DNA of 32,945 nucleotides from Cyclobacteriaceae bacterium. Its GTDB lineage: Bacteria > Bacteroidota > Bacteroidia > Cytophagales > Cyclobacteriaceae. A program made the position numbers and the translations under genes. The stretch covers positions 1 to 32,945 of the forward strand of contig JALOMY010000002.1 in the NCBI GenBank assembly GCA_025455225.1, read 5' to 3'. Under the pieces are notes generated by a model. That model worked only from the letters and a program-made list of their open reading frames with translations. It ran no database searches and was not told the origin of the DNA. Below, piece by piece: positions 1-8,723 of the stretch. The number at the start of each line of letters is the position of its first letter. The stretch's first letter is position 1.

Positions 1-1686
1 GGGGCTGAAATAAAGGGTACCGGGCGCTCCTTCAACCGCCTCCAACTTGATATCGTATTTTTCTTCGAGGGGCTTATCCAGTTTGTGGGTGTGCTGGAAT
101 TCGGCTTTGGTGATCTGAAAATCCTTACCGGTTTGAAATGACTTCAGGTATTCCGATTCGCCCAGTGTCAGGAATGAATTGCGCGATTTTCTTCCGTAGT
201 ATCCATCGCTTGTAATCTTAAGCTCCCCGGTAAATTCACCATTGGATGATAAGGTTAATTTGGATGCTCCGCCTGTTCTTGATTTGGGCGCTACCAAATC
301 AACCCACCCCGGGTTTTGATTTGAGATGGCATAGCCACGACCATTGAGGCAGCGCTCAGGTAAAATGCCAATAGGCAATAACCGATCGGTTGCATCCAGT
401 AATATTTTTTTATCATTAAAAATGGCCATACAAATTACGTAGTTGAACTGTGAGGATAAGGCCATATTTTCCCTGACAAATCCATTGCTTCGTGTACTGA
501 GAATTACCGGGCTTGCATTAATGCCTGCTTTCTGCAACATGGACGTCAGCATAAGATTGATATGTGCTGAATTTCCCTTCTTATTTTCAAGGGCATCTTT
601 CAGGCTAACATCCGAGACAAATTTGCGATTGGAACCATCCCATTCCAGATTTGATTTAACATAACTGTAGATTGCTGAAATTTTCTCTTCTGGTGTGGAC
701 AAACCAGCAGTAACCTCATCGGTAGTCTTTTTCAGAAATCCCGAACCGCTTACTACATCACCGAAGTAGGGGCTTTCGAGGAAACTTTTGTTCAGATCCT
801 GCCAGGTGCCTACAATGTTTTCTATCGGGCGGTTTGGCAATTTATAGTAGGTTAGTTCAAAATTGATTTTAGACAGATAATCATGACTTGAAGTCATGAA
901 AGGTTCCTCACGAAAAGCAGGAGCATCTTTAGCTACCCACCGGTATTGCATCTCTTTATATTCAATTTTGTCTGATTGATACTGAGTCGAAGATACTTTA
1001 GTTCTTGGGTCAGTTGATCGCTCTTTGGAATTAATAAGTATACTTTTTGGAGCCTCCTTTGTTTCATTAATATACAATCCAACGTAACCCTGCATATATT
1101 TATCGTAATTAAAGTATTCAGGAATATAGGCGCGATACTCACTCCAGGCTACCGGAATGGTGGATTGAAATTCCCAATCCCTGAAATAACTCAGGAAGTC
1201 AGAAATTACTTTGTAATTCACTTCAATAACAGAGCCCTCTTTAACATTCGGGGCGGTGAACTTGATGATATCGGTATTCTGATCATACTTTTCTGTAAAA
1301 ATCCCATCTGATTTCAGTTTCGTCTCAACTACTTTACCGTTTTCGAAATTGTAGGTTATTACCTTGAGCCCGGTTAGTTTCTCTTTTCCAGAACTGTTGT
1401 GATAAAGAGGCACTTCAAAGTCGGCAAAGGAGTATCCGTCTTTCTTAAGAATTTTAATTCGGGTGGTACGTTCAAAATGAAGCTGAAACCAGGAATCAGC
1501 CGAGCTATAAACCACTTCCGATACGCCATAATCAAACAATACGGCAGCCGTTGCAGAGGAGTCATTCGGAAAGGAAGTCATCTTAACTTCATCAAGAGAA
1601 ACATCGCCAAATTTTACCGGGGGTTTTTGAGCGTAAACAAGGGAAGCGGCAGTAACAAGAATACATGCCCAGAGGGATCGAATCAT
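1..1686 (-). CDS. DUF3857 / transglutaminase-like domain secreted protein, C-terminus truncated by window edge
   Basis: My reverse-strand translation is open from ATG at 1686 to position 1 (562 codons, no stop). It starts MIRSLWACILVTAASLVYAQKPPVKFGDVSLDEV (signal peptide). DUF3857-like N-terminal half (FERTTRIKILKKDGYSFADFEVPLYH), then a transglutaminase-like core (GNSAHINLMLTSMLQKAGINASPVILSTRSNG...LLDATD). Missing from the ORF track because the stop is outside the window. Confidence 0.88.
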   Translation of the reverse strand, partial: MIRSLWACILVTAASLVYAQKPPVKFGDVSLDEVKMTSFPNDSSATAAVLFDYGVSEVVYSSADSWFQLHFERTTRIKILKKDGYSFADFEVPLYHNSSGKEKLTGLKVITYNFENGKVVETKLKSDGIFTEKYDQNTDIIKFTAPNVKEGSVIEVNYKVISDFLSYFRDWEFQSTIPVAWSEYRAYIPEYFNYDKYMQGYVGLYINETKEAPKSILINSKERSTDPRTKVSSTQYQSDKIEYKEMQYRWVAKDAPAFREEPFMTSSHDYLSKINFELTYYKLPNRPIENIVGTWQDLNKSFLESPYFGDVVSGSGFLKKTTDEVTAGLSTPEEKISAIYSYVKSNLEWDGSNRKFVSDVSLKDALENKKGNSAHINLMLTSMLQKAGINASPVILSTRSNGFVRENMALSSQFNYVICMAIFNDKKILLDATDRLLPIGILPERCLNGRGYAISNQNPGWVDLVAPKSRTGGASKLTLSSNGEFTGELKITSDGYYGRKSRNSFLTLGESEYLKSFQTGKDFQITKAEFQHTHKLDKPLEEKYDIKLEAVEGAPGTLYFSP

Positions 1687-1770
1687 AGGTACTTTAAGTT
1701 TAGGTCCTATTAATATCTTAAAAAAACTTTAATAAGAACAGTGGGTAAGATCTTCATGTACCATTTCTGT

Positions 1771-1778
1771 TAATTTTG
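1771..1778 (+). promoter_or_regulatory. Possible Bacteroidota -7 element (TAATTTTG) upstream of radA
   Basis: TAnnTTTG match 14 nt upstream of the ATG at 1793; no clear -33 TTG at a suitable distance. Confidence 0.3.
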
Positions 1779-1792
1779 TTTCATATTCTGTA

Positions 1793-3169
1793 ATGGCAAA
1801 ATCAAAAACATTATTCTACTGCCAGAACTGTGGACTTGAGTCGGCTAAGTGGATGGGCAAATGTCCATCGTGCCAGCAATGGAATACGTTTGTAGAAGAA
1901 GTGGTACAAAAGGAACCTCCGGTTAAGACTGACTGGCGGCAGGATCAGGATCGTAAGCACCGCAATAAACCTCATACGCTTCATGAAATTGAATCTGGTT
2001 CAGAGATCCGGATATTAACTACCGACCAGGAGTTGAACCGTGTATTAGGCGGAGGTATTGTTCCCGGTTCGTTGATTTTAATTGGTGGTGAACCAGGTAT
2101 TGGCAAGTCCACGTTGATGCTGCAGCTGGCCTTATCGCTGAAGCAATTCAAAGTACTTTATGTTTCCGGTGAGGAGAGCGATCAACAGATCAAGATGCGG
2201 GCCGACCGGTTACAGCAAGCGGCTAATGAAAACTGCTACATCTTTACAGAGACCAATACACAGAATATTTTTCAGGGCATCAAAGAATTGCAACCCGATC
2301 TGGTCATTATCGATTCCATTCAAACCTTGCATTCGGAATTACTTGACTCCACACCCGGAAGCATAGGCCAGGTACGTCAGTGTGCCGGTGAATTGATGAA
2401 GTTCGCCAAGGAAACCAATACACCTGTTTTTCTGGTCGGGCATATTACCAAAGATGGAATGCTGGCCGGCCCTAAAGTGCTCGAACACATGGTAGACACG
2501 GTTTTGCAGTTTGAAGGCGACCGTCATTTGGCCTACCGGATTCTTCGCACCACCAAGAACCGGTTTGGTTCAACCAGTGAAATTGGCATTTATGAAATGC
2601 TGGGAAGTGGTTTGCGGGAGGTCTCCAATCCATCTGAGATTTTAATTTCACAGAAGGACAGCGCACTTAGCGGAGCCACAATTGGTGCGACAATGGAAGG
2701 CAACCGCCCGCTGTTGATTGAGATTCAATCCCTGGTGAGCCCGGCTTCATATGGCACACCCCAGCGTACACCAACCGGTTTCGATCAGAAGCGGCTCAAC
2801 ATGTTGCTGGCCGTGTTGGAGAAGCGATGCGGTTTCAGGATGGGGCAGCACGATGTGTTTGTAAATATGGCGGGTGGCATTCGCGTTGAGGATCCTGCTA
2901 TTGATCTGGCGTTGTGCGTATCCATTGTTTCTTCGCTGGAAGAGCTTCCTGTATCTGAAAAAATTTGTTTTGCTGCTGAAGTGGGATTGGGTGGTGAATT
3001 GCGTGCCGTGAACCGGATCGATCAACGGATTTCGGAAGCCGAGAAACTGGGGTTCACGGAAATTTATATTTCAAAATTCGGTCAAAAATCGATCGACAAA
3101 AAACATATGAAAATTAAAGTTAAATCGTTCGGAAAATTAACCGAGGTTTTTTCGGATTTGTTTGGCTGA
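1793..3169 (+). CDS. radA: DNA repair protein RadA (Sms)
   Basis: N-terminal zinc finger CQNCGLESAKWMGKCPSC, Walker A GGEPGIGKST, RadA-specific KNRFG motif, C-terminal Lon-like domain. Confidence 0.97.
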   Translation: MAKSKTLFYCQNCGLESAKWMGKCPSCQQWNTFVEEVVQKEPPVKTDWRQDQDRKHRNKPHTLHEIESGSEIRILTTDQELNRVLGGGIVPGSLILIGGEPGIGKSTLMLQLALSLKQFKVLYVSGEESDQQIKMRADRLQQAANENCYIFTETNTQNIFQGIKELQPDLVIIDSIQTLHSELLDSTPGSIGQVRQCAGELMKFAKETNTPVFLVGHITKDGMLAGPKVLEHMVDTVLQFEGDRHLAYRILRTTKNRFGSTSEIGIYEMLGSGLREVSNPSEILISQKDSALSGATIGATMEGNRPLLIEIQSLVSPASYGTPQRTPTGFDQKRLNMLLAVLEKRCGFRMGQHDVFVNMAGGIRVEDPAIDLALCVSIVSSLEELPVSEKICFAAEVGLGGELRAVNRIDQRISEAEKLGFTEIYISKFGQKSIDKKHMKIKVKSFGKLTEVFSDLFG

Positions 3170-3207
3170 TGATGACTACCGTTTAATCTTTGCACGCCTG
3201 AATTTCT

Positions 3208-3816
3208 ATGGAAGAATTTTTCACGCATACGCTCGGTTGGCCTGAGAACCTGTTCAGCTATTTCATACTACCTGTGTTGATTTTTCTTGCACGTATCATG
3301 GATGTTTCGATCAACACCATCCGAATTATTTATGTGCTGGGCGGCAGACGATTAACCGCCACAATGCTGGGTTTCTTTGAATCGTTTATCTGGCTGATGG
3401 CAATCCGCCAGATTTTTGAGCATCTTGATAACTGGGTTTGTTATATAGCCTACCCGGGAGGCTTTGCTACCGGTATTCTGGTCGGCATGATAATCGAAGA
3501 AAGGATTGCCTACGGCAAAGTGATCGTTCGGATCATTACCCGAAAAGATGTGTCGCTGTTGATTGCCTTTCTTGAGCAGAATAGGTTTCGATACACACGG
3601 GTTGATACAATAGGTTCTGAAGGTGCAGAAAATCTGGTGTTTACAGTTCTTCCACGCGAAAACCTGGAAATGCTGCTTTCCAACATGAAGGAAATTGTGC
3701 CCACAGCTTTCTATACAGTTGAAAAAGTAAACAGAGCGGCTGAGAGCGGCACGGTAGTTCAGGAAAGTGCCCGCTGGAGTATAGCGGGTTGGCTGCGGGG
3801 TGTGCGAAAAGATTAA
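3208..3816 (+). CDS. DUF2179/DUF5698 (UPF0316-like) membrane protein
   Basis: N-terminal TM helices with ARIMDVSINTIRIIYVLGGRR, followed by a soluble C-terminal domain typical of the family. Confidence 0.8.
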   Translation: MEEFFTHTLGWPENLFSYFILPVLIFLARIMDVSINTIRIIYVLGGRRLTATMLGFFESFIWLMAIRQIFEHLDNWVCYIAYPGGFATGILVGMIIEERIAYGKVIVRIITRKDVSLLIAFLEQNRFRYTRVDTIGSEGAENLVFTVLPRENLEMLLSNMKEIVPTAFYTVEKVNRAAESGTVVQESARWSIAGWLRGVRKD

Positions 3817-4709
3817 GCGCCTCTTCCTTGCAGGCCACCGGTGTGCAGGATCAGGATTTTTGAATTCATTCTGAAATCACCGTTTCTAACCATTTGATAT
3901 ACACCATAGACAACCTTGGCAGTATACACGAAATCTAAAGGCAGTGCATGCAATTGCTCAACTTGTTTAATGAAACTCAGTAGTTCATTCGTTGTTTTTG
4001 CATACCCTCCGAAATGATATCCGGTCACCAATCGCCAGTTGTTTTTATCAGGATAAACATACTTGCGAATTTCGTCAGCGAGATAGTCTACGCCCTTTAA
4101 AACTGGAAATCCAAATATTTGAATCCGATCAGGTAATCCATTGATTAATCCAGCAAGCGTTCCACCCGTGCCAACGGCACAGCAGAGGTAATCAAAATCA
4201 TCACCGAGTGATTGGGCAAATTCTTCTACACCCCGTACTGCAAGTTCATCGGTGCCGCCTTCAGGAATCCTGTAAAAATCACCAAACTGATTGTATAGTT
4301 CATTTATAAATTGTTCTTCATGTTTATGACGGTACGAATCACGCGTTATATAATGAAGTTTCATTCCACATTCTGCAGCAAAATGTAAAGTGGCATTCAG
4401 GGGAAGTGTTTCTTCACCTCGTATTATGCCGATGGATTGAAACCCAAGTTCTTTGGCTGCCGCTGCCGTAGCGTAAATGTGATTGGAGTAAGCGCCACCG
4501 AAAGTGAGCAGGGTTTTTTGTTTTTGGAGGAGGGCTTCTTCAAGATTGTATTTCAGTTTCCACCATTTGTTTCCGGATGCATATGGATGGTTAAGATCTT
4601 CGCGCTTGATCAACACCCGAACACCGGATTGCTCAAACAACGGATCATGTAATTCCTGGACGGGCGTTGGTGTATACGCTAACAAAGCCTGACAACTTAT
4701 GTCCTGCAA
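3813..4709 (-). CDS. PLP-dependent 1-aminocyclopropane-1-carboxylate deaminase / D-cysteine desulfhydrase family protein
   Basis: IKREDLNHPYASGNKWWKLKYNL (PLP lysine region), TFGGAYSNHIYATAAAA, CCAVGTGGTLAGLINGL. Confidence 0.88.
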   Translation of the reverse strand: MQDISCQALLAYTPTPVQELHDPLFEQSGVRVLIKREDLNHPYASGNKWWKLKYNLEEALLQKQKTLLTFGGAYSNHIYATAAAAKELGFQSIGIIRGEETLPLNATLHFAAECGMKLHYITRDSYRHKHEEQFINELYNQFGDFYRIPEGGTDELAVRGVEEFAQSLGDDFDYLCCAVGTGGTLAGLINGLPDRIQIFGFPVLKGVDYLADEIRKYVYPDKNNWRLVTGYHFGGYAKTTNELLSFIKQVEQLHALPLDFVYTAKVVYGVYQMVRNGDFRMNSKILILHTGGLQGRGA

Positions 4710-4798
4710 GGTATCACGGATTTCTACCTTCCTGAAAGTAGACTACATTTAAAAATTGATACAGAGGAAATTATTTCTCAACAACCTGGTTAAAGAGG

Positions 4799-5848
4799 AT
4801 GGAAGAATATTTCAAAGGCAGAGGGTCACAAATCAAGACCGTAAACCGGTTTTTAAAAGCCCATTATGTGACGGACCATATCGAGGGCCTGGATGAGCCA
4901 TTGCTTTCGCTTCCAACCACACAACTATTTTATGAACATCCTAAAAAAGTAGTAAACAAAGTTACCAGTCCTGACTTAGGCATGATGTATTCACTCAACC
5001 CGTACCAGGGTTGTGAACACGGATGTATTTATTGCTACGCACGAAATACACACGAGTATTACGGTTTCAGTGCCGGCCTTGATTTTGAGAGTAAAATCAT
5101 GGTGAAGAAAAACGCTCCTCAGTTACTGGAGAAATTTTTACTTCACCCGGAATGGCAGGCAACACCTATTGCTTTTTCAGGTAATACGGATTGCTACCAG
5201 CCGCTGGAGCGTGAGATGAAAATTACCCGGTCCTTGCTTGCCGTAATGGCACGTTACCGGCATCCGGTGGGCATCATCACCAAGAACAGCCTGATACTTC
5301 GCGATCTGGATATTCTTTCCGATCTGGCCCATGACAACCTGGTGCATGTATACATTTCAATTACTACGCTCGATGAAGAATTGCGCAGAATTATGGAGCC
5401 CCGCACAGCCAGTGCCGGCAAGCGGTTGAAAACAGTTGAGGCGTTAGCCAGGGCCGGTGTGCCGGTTGGTATTATGAATGCCCCGATAATTCCAGGACTG
5501 AATCATCACGAAATACCGGCTATTATACAGGCAGCTGCCGAACATGGAGCGCAAGCTGCGGGCATGACGGTGGTCCGGTTAAATGGAGCGATAGGGAAAC
5601 TGTTTGAAGACTGGCTGCGCAAGAATTTTCCGGATCGGTTTGATAAAGTTTGGAATCAGATCTGCGCCCTGCATGGGGGCAGTGTTAATGACTCGGAATT
5701 TGGCAGACGAATGACCGGTGAAGGACAATATGCCGAAGCGATTTATCAATTATACAGTGCAGCAAAAAGAAAATATTTTGCAGGTAAAAACATGCCACCA
5801 TACAACTTGAACGTATTCCGAAGAGGAGGAAACCTGAGCTTATTCTAA
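4799..5848 (+). CDS. PA0069-like radical SAM protein (SplB-related superfamily)
   Basis: SLNPYQGCEHGCIYCYAR (CX3CX2C cluster motif), AFSGNTDCYQPLEREMKITRSLL, IITKNSLILRDLDIL. Confidence 0.9.
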   Translation: MEEYFKGRGSQIKTVNRFLKAHYVTDHIEGLDEPLLSLPTTQLFYEHPKKVVNKVTSPDLGMMYSLNPYQGCEHGCIYCYARNTHEYYGFSAGLDFESKIMVKKNAPQLLEKFLLHPEWQATPIAFSGNTDCYQPLEREMKITRSLLAVMARYRHPVGIITKNSLILRDLDILSDLAHDNLVHVYISITTLDEELRRIMEPRTASAGKRLKTVEALARAGVPVGIMNAPIIPGLNHHEIPAIIQAAAEHGAQAAGMTVVRLNGAIGKLFEDWLRKNFPDRFDKVWNQICALHGGSVNDSEFGRRMTGEGQYAEAIYQLYSAAKRKYFAGKNMPPYNLNVFRRGGNLSLF

Positions 5849-5859
5849 AGCATCTGGGC

Positions 5860-7098
5860 TTACAATCCAATATCCACCTGCCCCTTAAGCAGGTCTTCAA
5901 AAGTTTCGGCTTCGCGTATCAGTTTTGCTTCATTATTAATAACCAAAACTTCGGCAGGACGTAACCGTGAATTATAATTGGAGGCCATGGAATAGCAATA
6001 AGCGCCCGCATTCCGAATGGCCAGGATGTCGCCCTCCTGCACCTCATTCATTTTACGGTCTGCACCAAAAGTATCCGTTTCGCAGATGTAGCCGACAACG
6101 GTGTACATTTTCTGGGAGCCCGAAGGATTGGAAACATTTACAATATGATGATAGGCATCGTACATCATGGGGCGGATGAGGTGATTCAATCCGGAATTAA
6201 CGCCAACAAATGTTACGGAAGGCGTAGGTTTAACAACGGTTGTTTTTACAAGCAAAGTACCAGCCTCACTTACAATAAATTTTCCGGGCTCAATCCAAAG
6301 TTCAAGCTTGCGTCCGTATTGACGGCAAAATTCAGCAAAAGATTGAGTAAGTTTTAACCCCAGGTCATAGATGTTGGTCACCAGATCGCCTTCCTGGTAA
6401 GCAACTTTGAATCCGCTGCCGAAATCAATAAACTTCAGATCAGGGAAATCACTTGCCAGGCCGAATAAGATTTCAGCCATCTTTAGAAACACATCTGCTT
6501 CATAAATATCAGATCCGGTATGAACATGAAGTCCGTTTACATTGATGTTATACTGACGAACAATCTCAACAATCTGGGGTAACTGGTAAATGGAGATTCC
6601 AAATTTGGAATTGCTGTGACCGGTTGAAATCTTGTAATGCCCACCTGCCATGATGTGCGGATTGAGCCGGATGCTGCACGGATAGGAGCTTCTGTATTGA
6701 GCTCCGAATTTCTTAAGAAAAGACAGGTTGTCAATATTGATGATCAGTCCGAGTTTAACAGCTTCTTCAATTTCTGAGAAGTCGGCACAATTGGGAGAGA
6801 ACATAATCTCGGAAGGAGCAAAGCCGGCATGAAGCGCCAGCCGGGCTTCATGAATCGACACGGCATCGGCACCGGCACCGTGTCGTTTTAGTAATTTAAG
6901 GATGGATACATTGGAAAGGGCCTTAATGGCGTATTTCACTTTAACATCAGCACCCGAAAAAGCCATCTTCAGGCTTTTAAACTGATGAATGATTTTTTCT
7001 GCATCGTAGACGTATAAAGGGGTTCCAAACTGTTCAGCGAGATCAATAACGCTGACATTTTGAATGAAATAAGATCCATCCCGTAACTCCATGAACAC
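5860..7098 (-). CDS. lysA: Diaminopimelate decarboxylase
   Basis: Group IV decarboxylase fold: VKYAIKALSN (PLP Lys), HVHTGSDI, EPGKFIVSEAGTLL, GAYCYSMASNYNSRLRPAEVL. The track start is GTG at 7098; ATG at 7092 is more likely. Confidence 0.95.
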   Translation of the reverse strand: MFMELRDGSYFIQNVSVIDLAEQFGTPLYVYDAEKIIHQFKSLKMAFSGADVKVKYAIKALSNVSILKLLKRHGAGADAVSIHEARLALHAGFAPSEIMFSPNCADFSEIEEAVKLGLIINIDNLSFLKKFGAQYRSSYPCSIRLNPHIMAGGHYKISTGHSNSKFGISIYQLPQIVEIVRQYNINVNGLHVHTGSDIYEADVFLKMAEILFGLASDFPDLKFIDFGSGFKVAYQEGDLVTNIYDLGLKLTQSFAEFCRQYGRKLELWIEPGKFIVSEAGTLLVKTTVVKPTPSVTFVGVNSGLNHLIRPMMYDAYHHIVNVSNPSGSQKMYTVVGYICETDTFGADRKMNEVQEGDILAIRNAGAYCYSMASNYNSRLRPAEVLVINNEAKLIREAETFEDLLKGQVDIGL

Positions 7099-7167
7099 TG
7101 GTTTATTAAAGGCTCAAATATACTTGCAGAATCGCACTCCTGTGTTTTGTATGCTTATTTTTGAAAC

Positions 7168-7935
7168 ATGAAATTGTTTTATCGTGAGTATGGTGAAGGC
7201 CAGCCGTTTATTATTCTTCATGGTTTAATGGGGTCATCCGATAACTGGTTACCCCAGGCGAAGATGTTTTCAGAACATTACCATGTTTTTGTTGTAGACC
7301 AGCGTAATCATGGCCAGTCGCCACACAGTGAAGAGTTCAACTATGAAGTCCTGGCAACCGATTTACTGGAATTTATTCAGGAACATGAACTAAAGAATCC
7401 TGTGCTGCTTGGTCATTCCATGGGGGGTAAAGCAGTAATGAATTTTGCCCTTCAAAACCCGGATCTTCCCGATGCATTAATTGTGGTTGATATCGCACCG
7501 AAGGCATACGAAGTCCGGCACGATTATATTGTTGAAGGGTTAAAAGCAGTTCCGATTGAGTCTATCCAAAATCGGAACGAAGCTGATGAATCGTTATCGA
7601 GGCATGTAGCTGACCCGGCAGTTCGCCAGTTCTTATTGAAAAACCTGATGCGAAAACCGGAAGGTGGCTTTGGCTGGCGGATCAACTTGCCGGTAATTGA
7701 TCGTTCCATTCATGCCATTGGCAGCGGCTTATTTGCGGAAGGTAAATTCACAAAAAAAACACTCTTCATACGAGGCTTGAAGTCTGACTATATCCTGGAT
7801 GAAGACCGGGCGCTTATCCATAATTATTTTTCGGCCTCTACTCTGGTGGATATGCATACAGGGCATTGGGTTCAGGCTGAAAAGCCGGCTGAATTTGTTG
7901 ATGTAGTATTGAATTTTTTAAAATCCGGTTCGTGA
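7168..7935 (+). CDS. Alpha/beta fold hydrolase (YbfF-like esterase)
   Basis: ILHGLMGSSDNW, VDQRNHGQSPHS, LLGHSMGGKAVMNFAL nucleophile elbow, C-terminal GHWVQAEKP His. Confidence 0.9.
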   Translation: MKLFYREYGEGQPFIILHGLMGSSDNWLPQAKMFSEHYHVFVVDQRNHGQSPHSEEFNYEVLATDLLEFIQEHELKNPVLLGHSMGGKAVMNFALQNPDLPDALIVVDIAPKAYEVRHDYIVEGLKAVPIESIQNRNEADESLSRHVADPAVRQFLLKNLMRKPEGGFGWRINLPVIDRSIHAIGSGLFAEGKFTKKTLFIRGLKSDYILDEDRALIHNYFSASTLVDMHTGHWVQAEKPAEFVDVVLNFLKSGS

Positions 7936-8645
7936 AAAAGGGAACCCTATACCTGATTCCGAATGTCATAGCGGAAGAAACAGCGCTTGATGTAATTCCC
8001 CCATCAGTCAAGGCAGTCCTTCAGTCGCTTACTTCTTTTCTTGTAGAGGATGTACGAACTGCAAGACGTTACCTGAGCAGTTTAAAAATTTACGACCGGA
8101 TTGAGGATCTTGAATTTGAGGTATTGAATAAGGATACCCGACCTGAGGCTTTAACCGAACTGATGCGTCCTTTGATGGAGGGAAAATCCATGGGTGTGAT
8201 TTCGGAGTCGGGATGCCCGGGGATTGCTGATCCGGGAGCCCTGGCCGTTGCTTATGCTCATATCCGGGAGATACCGGTTGTTCCCCTGGTAGGACCTTCT
8301 TCCCTGTTGCTGGCGTTAATGGCATCAGGTATGAACGGACAGCATTTTGCTTTTCACGGCTATTTGCCAATTGAACGATCGGAAGCAATTCAGGCTATCC
8401 ATCAATTTGAAAAGGAATCCCGCCTGAAAGATCAAACACAAATTTTTATTGAAACCCCGTATCGGAATAATCCGGTATTCTCGCTTTTAGTACAATCGCT
8501 TCATTCGCAAACCCGGCTATGCGTAGCCATTGATCTCACGGGCAAAAACCAGCAAATAATTTCGCGTACAGTATCGGATTGGAAAGAGCAGCAATATGAT
8601 TGGCCTAAACTTCCGGCTGTTTTTCTGTTTCACAGTGCCAGATAA
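7932..8645 (+). CDS. SAM-dependent methyltransferase, tetrapyrrole methylase / RsmI-like fold
   Basis: SESGCPGIADPGALAVAYAH and PLVGPSSLLLALMASGMNGQHFAFHGYLP match the RsmI-like architecture. GTG start overlaps the upstream stop (GTGA). Confidence 0.85.
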   Translation: MKKGTLYLIPNVIAEETALDVIPPSVKAVLQSLTSFLVEDVRTARRYLSSLKIYDRIEDLEFEVLNKDTRPEALTELMRPLMEGKSMGVISESGCPGIADPGALAVAYAHIREIPVVPLVGPSSLLLALMASGMNGQHFAFHGYLPIERSEAIQAIHQFEKESRLKDQTQIFIETPYRNNPVFSLLVQSLHSQTRLCVAIDLTGKNQQIISRTVSDWKEQQYDWPKLPAVFLFHSAR

Positions 8646-8653
8646 CCCAGTGT

Positions 8654-8683
8654 TTTGGATTTACCTGCATTCATCTAAATTTG
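8654..8683 (+). promoter_or_regulatory. Predicted Bacteroidota promoter of metK (TTTG-N18-TAAATTTG)
   Basis: TTTG at 8654-8657 and TAAATTTG at 8676-8683, 18-nt spacer, about 40 nt upstream of the metK ATG. Confidence 0.55.
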
Positions 8684-8723
8684 CCGACTTGTACCAATAG
8701 CCAAATTCAAATTAATTCATATT

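Noticed and set aside
1399-1713. 104-aa plus-strand ORF at the start of the window
   Set aside because: Antisense to the DUF3857 CDS, whose reverse frame is open for 562 codons with a signal peptide and family motifs.
7115-7122. Minus-strand TATATTTG as a lysA promoter
   Set aside because: Good -7 match but no -33 TTG at acceptable spacing; left uncalled.
8029-8388. 119-aa antisense ORF in the RsmI-like gene
   Set aside because: Shadow ORF opposite a conserved methyltransferase.
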